In this document: positions 3,656 to 7,967 of the stretch, in pieces | How positions within the stretch are numbered: position 1 is the stretch's first letter | How the letters are laid out: the number at the start of each line of letters is the position of its first letter | From: a bacterium (Candidatus Gribaldobacteria) CG07_land_8_20_14_0_80_33_18 | GTDB lineage: Bacteria > Patescibacteriota > Minisyncoccia > Minisyncoccales > CG1-02-41-26 | NCBI GenBank assembly: GCA_002779425.1 | Contig: PEWP01000008.1 | Span: forward strand, 1 to 7,967 | Direction: 5' to 3' | Length of the DNA stretch: 7,967 nt | Translations under genes and position numbers: made by a program | Notes under the pieces: model-generated | The model's input: only the letters and a program-made list of their open reading frames with translations | What the model was told of the DNA's origin: nothing | Databases searched by the model: none

Positions 3656-4000
3656 TTAACTTTGTTTCTTTCTTAAATAATAAAGTTTTGCTCTTCTTAC
3701 TTTTCCTTTTTCTAAAACTTCGATTTTTTCAATAGTTGGCGAATGTAAAGGAAAAATTCTTTCTACTCCGACGCCGCTGAGCACCTTTCTTACTATTATT
3801 GTTGAATTTATTCCTTTTCCATGTTTTCGAGCAATTACAATACCTTCAAAAACCTGAATTTTTTCTTCTTCTTTTTTGCCCGCCGTAGCTTTAGCGAAGA
3901 AGGGAATTTTTTGATATACCCGAACCAAATTACCCGGCTTTATTTCCGGCAAATCTTTTTTTAAATACGATTTAACAAAATTTTCAACCTTTTTTGTCAT
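3656..4000 (-). CDS. rplS: 50S ribosomal protein L19 with an internal insertion
   Basis: L19 sits at the 30S-50S interface of the large subunit. The family pattern is clear over 114 aa, the normal length: KKDLPEIKPGNLVRV (14-28), EKIQVFEGIVIARKHGKGINSTIIVRKVLSGVGVERIFPLHSPTIEKIEV (46-95) and a basic end RRAKLYYLRKK (102-112). Residues 33-42 (PFFAKATAGK) replace the short turn normally between the two strands. They are encoded by a stretch (3875-3904) more GC-rich than its surroundings, probably a repeat insertion. tRNA-Val(GAC) lies 22 nt upstream and tRNA-Leu(GAG) 7 nt downstream, so the gene is embedded in a tRNA transcript. No Shine-Dalgarno precedes the ATG. Confidence 0.96.
   Translation of the reverse strand: MTKKVENFVKSYLKKDLPEIKPGNLVRVYQKIPFFAKATAGKKEEEKIQVFEGIVIARKHGKGINSTIIVRKVLSGVGVERIFPLHSPTIEKIEVLEKGKVRRAKLYYLRKKQS
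3875..3904 (-). repeat. In-frame repeat-like insertion in rplS
   Basis: This segment encodes PFFAKATAGK inside L19, between VRVYQKI and the acidic/basic run before IQVFEG. On the coding strand it reads CCCTTCTTCGCTAAAGC then TACGGCGGGC. Other L19 proteins have only a few residues in this loop. The peptide AKATAG resembles ones I recall recurring in unrelated Patescibacteria proteins; that is memory, not something shown here. Confidence 0.5.
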
Positions 4001-4022
4001 ATTTTTATATTTTATACTTTCT

Positions 4023-4096
4023 TGGGCGGTATAGGACTCGAACCTATAACCTCATACACGTCAAGTACGCGCTCTAGCCAATTGAGCTAACCGCCC
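4023..4096 (-). tRNA. tRNA-Val(GAC)
   Basis: Acceptor GGGCGGT (4096-4090) pairs with ACCGCCC (4030-4024), with discriminator A. The anticodon arm CGTAC-TTGACGT-GTATG, with one G-U pair, gives GAC, reading GUC/GUU. The D-arm GCTC/GAGC is regular, and the T-arm is ATAGG-TTCGAGT-CCTAT. CCA is not encoded. Together with Val(UAC) at 3426 it covers the four valine codons. Confidence 0.95.
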
Positions 4097-4102
4097 GGAA
4101 TA

Positions 4103-4143
4103 TTGGTGGAAAGAGAATGTTCTATTCTCAGGAAAACCACCAA
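4103..4143. repeat. Two-tier hairpin between tRNA-Ile and tRNA-Val
   Basis: TTGGTGG (4103-4109) pairs with CCACCAA (4137-4143). Inside it, GAGAAT (4113-4118) pairs with ATTCTC (4124-4129) around a 5-nt loop. The structure fills nearly the whole spacer and directly abuts the encoded CCA of tRNA-Ile. It could guide precursor processing or be a small palindromic element. Confidence 0.6.
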
Positions 4144-4219
4144 TGGTGCGCGTGGATGGATTCGAACCATCGACCCCCACTTTATAAGAGTGGTGCTACT
4201 ACCACTGAGCTACACGCGC
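4144..4219 (-). tRNA. tRNA-Ile(UAU)
   Basis: Acceptor GCGCGTG (4219-4213) pairs with CACGCGC (4154-4148), with discriminator A and encoded CCA (4146-4144). The anticodon arm CCACT-CTTATAA-AGTGG is a perfect 5-bp stem with a 7-nt loop, giving UAU, which reads the Ile codon AUA. Most bacteria instead use a CAU-anticodon tRNA modified to lysidine by TilS. The T-arm GATGG-TTCGAAT-CCATC is regular. The D-stem has one mismatch (GCTC against TAGC). Confidence 0.92.
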
Positions 4220-4238
4220 CTATTATACGAAGTATATC

Positions 4239-4360
4239 AAGGTTCTGCGAGGCCGCCCGCAGGCGGCGGGGCGACCCGCAGGTCGCGGCTAGTTCGCGAC
4301 TGAAAGGAGCTGAACTGGACAGGGACGAACGCAGTGAGCTGAATTTCCCAGTGACCGAAC
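4239..4360. repeat. GC-rich palindrome cluster downstream of ftsH
   Basis: An intergenic patch far richer in GC than its surroundings. It contains GCCGCC-CGCA-GGCGGC (4252-4267) and GCGACC-CGCA-GGTCGC (4271-4286), two 6-bp hairpins with the same CGCA loop. A third hairpin, GTCGCG/CGCGAC (4282-4287 with 4295-4300), would compete with the second. GAGCTGAA is repeated directly (4307-4314 and 4336-4343), and CGAAC recurs at 4326 and 4356. No T-run marks it as a classic terminator. It looks like several dispersed palindromic repeats that landed next to each other after the ftsH stop. Confidence 0.65.
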
Positions 4361-4363
4361 TTC

Positions 4364-6175
4364 TTATTTTATCAATTTTTCAAACTCTTCTTTTTCAATG
4401 GTTTCTTTTTGAATTAAAACTTTAGCAACTTTTTCCAATAATTTTTTCTTTTTCTCTAAAATTCCCATTGCTCTTTTTTCCGCCTCATTTATAAATCTTT
4501 CTGTTTCTTTATCAATTTGGCTGGCTATTTTTTCAGAATAATTTCTTTCTGTCTCTTGTTCTATCCCAAGAAATGGTAAAGTTTCTCTTTTGCCAAAAGT
4601 AATTGGGCCGAGTTTCGACATCCCATATTTGGTAACCAAAGCTCTGGCTAATAAACTCGCTCGTTCCAAATCATTGGCTGCGCCAGTGGAAATCTCTTTA
4701 AATTTTAATTTTTCAGCACAATAACCGCCCAGTAATACTGCCAATTCAGCTAAGAATTCTGATTTTGTTTTAATTCTTTTTTCTTCTTTTGGCAAAGCCA
4801 AAGTATATCCGGCTGCTATTCCCCGAGCGACAATTGATATTTTTCTAACTTCTTCTGCTTCGGGAATAGAACTGATAACTAAAGCATGGCCTGTTTCATG
4901 GAAAGCAGAAATTTTTTTTTCTTTCTTGTTAAGTAAATGACTTTTTCTTTCAGGACCCAAAAGAACTTTTTCAATTGCTTCTAATAATTCTTCTTGATAA
5001 ATTTGATTTTTATTTCTTCTGGCAGTTAAAATTGCTCCTTCATTAACTAAATTTGCCAAATCAGCGCCAGAAAATCCGGGAGTTCTTTCAGCAACTTCTC
5101 TTAAATCAACTTTTAAACTTAATGGTTTATTACGACAATGAATTTTAAGAATTTCTTCTCTTTCTTTAATGTCTGGCAAATCCAAAACAATTCTTCTATC
5201 AAATCGGCCTGCTCGCAGAAGAGCCGGATCAAGGTATTGGGGCGCATTAGTTGCTCCGATAACAATAACTCCGGTATCCCTTTCAAAACCGTCCATTTCC
5301 GCTAAAATTTGATTTAAAGTTTGTTCTCTTTCTTCATGTCCGCCGCCAATTCCCGGCAATCTTATTTTACCGATACTATCAATTTCATCGATAAAAATAA
5401 TGCTTGGTTGATGTTTTTTTGCCATTTGGAAAAGCGACCTCGCCCGGCTGGCTCCCACTCCGACAAATAATTCAATAAATTCCGAACCAGACATTGAAAA
5501 AAAAGGAACATTAGCTTCATTAGCAACAGCGCGCGCCATTAATGTTTTACCTGTGCCAGGCGGACCGATTAATAAAACTCCTCTTGGTATTCTCGCTCCC
5601 ATTTTCAAAAATTTCTTTGGATTTTTTAAAAAATCTACTATCTCTTTTATTTCTTTTTTTGCTTCTTCTAAACCGGCAATATCTTTAAAAGTTACTTTTT
5701 CTCCGGCTGTCTTGCCAGCTCCGGCGATTTTGGCTGGCGCTTGGAGAAAACTGAAAGTTTGTCCCATCCCGCTTTTGGCTTGTCGAAAAATCATCCCGAA
5801 AAACCAAATAAAAAAGACAATCGGTAAGACAAGACTTAGAAGAGGAATTAACCAATCTAAAACAGAAGTTTTTTCTTTTATTTCAATCTGTAACCCTTTT
5901 ATTTTATCTTTTTCTAATCCATAGTTAATTAAAGATTGAGTCAAGGAAGAATCCGGTTCCTTTCTTGAAGTTGCTTTATTTCCATCATAATAAGAAATTG
6001 AAAGTTCATTGCCCAAAATAACAATTTTTTCCACTTTCCCTTCATTAATTTCCTTAACAACTTGGCTCAAAGAAATTTCTTTTTTAGATTGATTTGAAGA
6101 AAATAAAGAAAAAATTACAGAAAGAAAAATAAAAATTAGAATAATGATAATAAAATTTTTTAATAAGTTTTTCAT
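4364..6175 (-). CDS. ftsH: ATP-dependent zinc metalloprotease FtsH
   Basis: Membrane-bound AAA+ protease that extracts and degrades damaged or unassembled membrane proteins and some soluble regulators. Order of parts in 603 aa, a normal length: TM1 (about 8-26), the extracytoplasmic region (27-106), TM2 (about 107-129), the AAA+ module with Walker A GPPGTGKT (204-211), Walker B IIFIDEID (259-266) and second region of homology ATNAPQYLDPALLRAGRFDRRI (308-329), then the M41 peptidase with HETGH (426-430; family HExGH) and the third zinc ligand Asp502 in AANDLERAS. All key residues are present. The start codon lies 1 nt after the S1 stop, so the two genes form an operon with probable translational coupling. 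There is no Shine-Dalgarno. A GC-rich palindrome cluster follows the stop. Confidence 0.98.
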   Translation of the reverse strand: MKNLLKNFIIIILIFIFLSVIFSLFSSNQSKKEISLSQVVKEINEGKVEKIVILGNELSISYYDGNKATSRKEPDSSLTQSLINYGLEKDKIKGLQIEIKEKTSVLDWLIPLLSLVLPIVFFIWFFGMIFRQAKSGMGQTFSFLQAPAKIAGAGKTAGEKVTFKDIAGLEEAKKEIKEIVDFLKNPKKFLKMGARIPRGVLLIGPPGTGKTLMARAVANEANVPFFSMSGSEFIELFVGVGASRARSLFQMAKKHQPSIIFIDEIDSIGKIRLPGIGGGHEEREQTLNQILAEMDGFERDTGVIVIGATNAPQYLDPALLRAGRFDRRIVLDLPDIKEREEILKIHCRNKPLSLKVDLREVAERTPGFSGADLANLVNEGAILTARRNKNQIYQEELLEAIEKVLLGPERKSHLLNKKEKKISAFHETGHALVISSIPEAEEVRKISIVARGIAAGYTLALPKEEKRIKTKSEFLAELAVLLGGYCAEKLKFKEISTGAANDLERASLLARALVTKYGMSKLGPITFGKRETLPFLGIEQETERNYSEKIASQIDKETERFINEAEKRAMGILEKKKKLLEKVAKVLIQKETIEKEEFEKLIK

Positions 6176-6176
6176 A

Positions 6177-7001
6177 TTATCTTATGAACGAAAGATAAAT
6201 TCTTTCATCAATGATTTCAATAATCTTTGCTTTAACCTTTTGACCTATTTTTAAAAATTTGGTTATATCTTTAATCGGTTCATTAGAAATTTCAGAGATA
6301 TGGATAAGTCCTTCTAAATTTTCTTTCCCAAATTTCAAAAAAGCGCCGAAATTCGTTATCCCGGTAATTTCTCCTTTTATTTCTTCTCCGACCTTATATT
6401 TCTCTAACACTTCTTTTATTTTTTCAGTTTTAGCGAGTTTCTCTGAAAGAATTATTTTTTTTCCTTTTAGGTCAAGGTCAAATATTTTTACTTTTAATTT
6501 TTTACCAATAAGTTTTTGAAGCTCTTTTACAATTTCTTTATTTGGGTCTTTTTCAATTTTAGGATAATTTTCTTCGGATAATTGCGAAGCAGGCAGAAAA
6601 GCAGAGATTCCCATTATGTGGGCAAGTAAACCCCCTCTATTTGCTCTCGTAATGAGCACGTCTAAAGTTTCTTCCCTCTCTTTTATTTTTATAAGTTCAT
6701 CCCAAGCAGATTCTCTTACAGCTTCTTTTATTGAAAGTTCTCGGTAGCCATTTTCATTTTCTAAATTTGTTATTTTAGCAATAACTTTATCTCCAATTTT
6801 TAAATCTTTTAAAACATCTTTTGCTTCATTGAATTCCTTGCCATAAATTATTCCAATTCCAGCTACTCCCAAATCTAAAAATACCGAATTTGTTTCTCGG
6901 GCGATAATTTTACCTTCTACAATATCCCCTTCTCTAGGAGGGCAAATAATATCTTCATTAATTTTAATCTTCTTTAAATTCTTTGATGGGGTCATTTTCA
7001 T
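6177..7001 (-). CDS. rpsA: 30S ribosomal protein S1, three-domain form
   Basis: An mRNA-binding protein of the small subunit built from S1 (OB-fold) domains. Three are visible in 274 aa: about 24-93 (GDIVEGKIIARETNSVFLDLG...RELSIKEA), about 110-188 (ETLDVLITRANRGGLLAHIMGISAFLPASQLS...KKIILSEK) and about 204-274 (VGEEIKGEITGITNFGAFLKFG, then LEGLIHISEIS). The third has the best RNA-binding core. Many bacterial S1 proteins have four to six domains, so this is a reduced form. The second domain is degenerate, as in the ribosome-anchoring domains of longer S1 proteins. The predicted promoter would start transcription at the ATG itself, giving a leaderless mRNA. Met3 is an alternative start. ftsH follows after 1 nt. 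Confidence 0.92.
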   Translation of the reverse strand: MKMTPSKNLKKIKINEDIICPPREGDIVEGKIIARETNSVFLDLGVAGIGIIYGKEFNEAKDVLKDLKIGDKVIAKITNLENENGYRELSIKEAVRESAWDELIKIKEREETLDVLITRANRGGLLAHIMGISAFLPASQLSEENYPKIEKDPNKEIVKELQKLIGKKLKVKIFDLDLKGKKIILSEKLAKTEKIKEVLEKYKVGEEIKGEITGITNFGAFLKFGKENLEGLIHISEISNEPIKDITKFLKIGQKVKAKIIEIIDERIYLSFIR

Positions 7002-7007
7002 AGAACA

Positions 7008-7036
7008 AGTATAAGCGAAAAATTTTTCAAAATCAA
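7008..7036 (-). promoter_or_regulatory. Promoter of the S1-ftsH operon
   Basis: On the - strand, TTGATT (7036-7031) and TATACT (7013-7008) are separated by 17 nt. Only 6 nt lie between the -10 box and the ATG of S1, so the expected transcription start coincides with the start codon. It lies back to back with the promoter of the MBL-fold gene. Confidence 0.65.
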
Positions 7037-7044
7037 GCAGATTA

Positions 7045-7073
7045 TTGTTTTAGAAAAAAAATTATGATAAAAT
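7045..7073 (+). promoter_or_regulatory. Promoter of the MBL-fold gene
   Basis: TTGTTT (7045-7050) and TAAAAT (7068-7073) are 17 nt apart. Transcription would start near 7080, leaving a leader of about 33 nt without a Shine-Dalgarno sequence. The 112-nt gap between S1 and this gene holds only these two divergent promoters and AT-rich sequence. Confidence 0.55.
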
Positions 7074-7113
7074 AAAATAGAACGCTGGCGCTATTAATTA
7101 TTAAATAATTATT

Positions 7114-7773
7114 ATGATTATTACTTGGCGGGGTCAATCCTTTTTTGAATTAGCAATAAAAAATCAAGAACATAAAGAAGTAAAAGTGGTCATCGATCCT
7201 TATGATGAAAGTTTAGGGTTGAAAGTACCGAAAGTTGAAGCGCAAATTTTACTTGTTTCTCATTCTCATTCTGACCATTCGAATCTTAGCGCAATTATTG
7301 GCGAGCCATTTTTAATTAAGACGCCCGGAGAGTATGAAATTCAAGGAGTTTTTGTTAAGGGTATTCCTGCTTTTCATAACAATAATTTAGGGAAAGAAAA
7401 AGAAATGGTAACAATTTATAAAATTGAGGCGGAAGAGATGAAAATTTGTCATTTATCTGATTTAGGCCAAAAAGAATTGACCAAACAACAATTGGAAGAA
7501 ATTGGCGCAGTGGATATTTTAATGATTCCTGTTGGCGGAATTTACACTATTGGCGCCAAAGAAGCAAGTTCAATTATTTCCCAAATTGAACCGAAGCTCG
7601 TTGTTCCAATGCATTATCAGATTCCTAAGTTGAAAGTAAAACTAGAAGGGGTAGAAAAATTTTTGAAGGTGATGGGGGTTGGGTCAATTGAACCAGAAGC
7701 TCAGTTAAAAATAAAATTAATTGATTTACCAAAGGAAGAAGAAACAAAAATAGTAATTTTAAAAGCGAGATGA
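7114..7773 (+). CDS. MBL-fold metallo-hydrolase (COG2220-like)
   Basis: A metallo-beta-lactamase-fold protein of the UlaG/COG2220 type. Visible elements: WRGQSFFEL (5-13); VVIDPYD (25-31); the metal motif H50-S-H52-S-D54-H55; TPGEYEIQGVFVKGIPAFH (70-88), with His88; ICHLSDLGQ (111-119), with His113 and Asp116; PVGG (139-142); and VVPMHY (163-168), with His167. These cover the ligands expected for a two-metal site, so it should be an active cytosolic hydrolase, but its substrate cannot be told from sequence. The family includes lactonases and nucleases as well as many uncharacterised members. At 219 aa the length is usual. It is followed 8 nt later by a small membrane-protein gene, probably in the same transcript. 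UGA is the stop codon. Confidence 0.9.
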   Translation: MIITWRGQSFFELAIKNQEHKEVKVVIDPYDESLGLKVPKVEAQILLVSHSHSDHSNLSAIIGEPFLIKTPGEYEIQGVFVKGIPAFHNNNLGKEKEMVTIYKIEAEEMKICHLSDLGQKELTKQQLEEIGAVDILMIPVGGIYTIGAKEASSIISQIEPKLVVPMHYQIPKLKVKLEGVEKFLKVMGVGSIEPEAQLKIKLIDLPKEEETKIVILKAR

Positions 7774-7781
7774 GATAAGAT

Positions 7782-7952
7782 ATGGATTTTCTTAAAAAAC
7801 TTCAGAATTTAGATGTCTTTTGGAGAAAATTTATTTTATGGTTGATAATAATTGCTTTAGGAATAGGATTGGGTTTTTTAGCAATAAAAAATTTTCAAAG
7901 AAATTTAAGGGGATTTAAGATTTCTTTTCCAACATCTAATTATGGCCACTAA
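7782..7952 (+). CDS. Small single-pass membrane protein, 56 aa, function unknown
   Basis: I do not recognise this protein. The frame runs from an ATG 8 nt after the MBL-fold gene to TAA: a short charged start (MDFLKKLQNLDVFWRK), one hydrophobic helix at about 17-35 (FILWLIIIALGIGLGFLAI), and a basic, then polar tail ending in SNYGH. Basic residues flank the helix on both sides, so topology is unclear. Close spacing on both sides and the overlap with the next start suggest an operon member. No Shine-Dalgarno is seen. The coding case rests on spacing and a coherent membrane-protein composition. Confidence 0.65.
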   Translation: MDFLKKLQNLDVFWRKFILWLIIIALGIGLGFLAIKNFQRNLRGFKISFPTSNYGH

Positions 7953-7967
7953 TAAACCAACCAAACC
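7942..7967 (+). CDS. Start of a further gene, truncated by the window edge
   Basis: An ATG at 7942 opens a frame, MATNKPTK, still open at the window end. It overlaps the last 11 nt of the 56-aa membrane-protein gene in another frame, a common arrangement for coupled genes. Only eight full codons are visible, so no product can be assigned. Confidence 0.45.

Noticed and set aside
4222..4236. TATAAT and TATACT boxes upstream of tRNA-Ile as a promoter
   Set aside because: TATAAT is only 2 nt from the tRNA 5' end, and neither box has a recognisable -35 at 16-18 nt.
4103..4425. Two overlapping plus-strand frames across tRNA-Ile and the palindrome cluster
   Set aside because: Antisense to tRNA-Ile (the WMDSNHRPPLYKS artefact) and running into the end of ftsH; no independent coding support.
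5696..5741. GC-rich AGAGKTAGEK stretch in the FtsH linker as a fourth repeat insertion
   Set aside because: The linker between TM2 and the AAA+ domain has its usual length, and the DNA shows no clear palindrome, so ordinary variation is enough.
5553..5924. Plus-strand 123-codon frame opposite ftsH, and similar frames opposite infB, S1 and the 3D-domain gene
   Set aside because: Each lies fully inside a confidently assigned gene on the other strand and shows no recognisable domain.
316..7773. Alternative genetic code with UGA as glycine
   Set aside because: rbfA and the MBL-fold gene end at UGA at sensible positions and no gene has an internal UGA.

Overview
The window is AT-rich, about one third G+C, with short intergenic gaps. 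It carries compact versions of universal translation genes: an IF-2 without a long N-terminal region, a three-domain S1 and a short L19. Genes mostly lack Shine-Dalgarno sequences. GC-rich palindromic sequences sit between genes and, in frame, inside conserved proteins. Together these suggest a Candidate Phyla Radiation (Patescibacteria) bacterium, plausibly a parcubacterium. That placement is inferred from style, not from a marker tree. rbfA and the MBL-fold gene both end in UGA, so UGA looks like a stop codon rather than the glycine codon of SR1/Gracilibacteria.

Left block, + strand (1-2617): a terminator-like hairpin, a promoter, and an intact tRNA-Ser(CGA). This tRNA is flanked by a perfect 13-bp inverted repeat and nested inside a second, broken tRNA-Ser-like sequence. 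infB follows and overlaps rbfA. Then come a promoter abutting tRNA-Cys(GCA), tRNA-Leu(UAA), a 134-nt tRNA-Leu-derived tail ending in an exact copy of the tRNA 3' end, and a terminator usable in both directions.

Middle block, - strand (2639-4219), in transcription order: tRNA-Ile(UAU), tRNA-Val(GAC), rplS, tRNA-Leu(GAG), tRNA-Val(UAC), tRNA-Phe(GAA), tRNA-Gly(GCC), then a membrane-anchored 3D-domain cell-wall protein with its own consensus-like promoter.

Right block: a GC-rich palindrome cluster (4239-4360) downstream of ftsH; the S1-ftsH operon on the - strand, whose predicted promoter would give a leaderless S1 mRNA; and, divergently on the + strand, an MBL-fold hydrolase, a 56-aa single-pass membrane protein and the start of another gene running off the window.

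Functionally the window is mostly translation: initiation (IF-2), 30S maturation (RbfA), mRNA binding (S1), 50S assembly (L19) and eight intact tRNAs. It also covers membrane protein quality control (FtsH) and a probable wall-remodelling protein. I saw no defence system, CRISPR array or transposase. The unusual content is RNA-level: the nested tRNA, the tRNA-Leu 3' duplication with an interrupted T-arm, an altered tRNA-Cys elbow, an encoded UAU-anticodon tRNA-Ile, promoters placed right against tRNA 5' ends, and repeat-derived peptides in IF-2, RbfA and L19.
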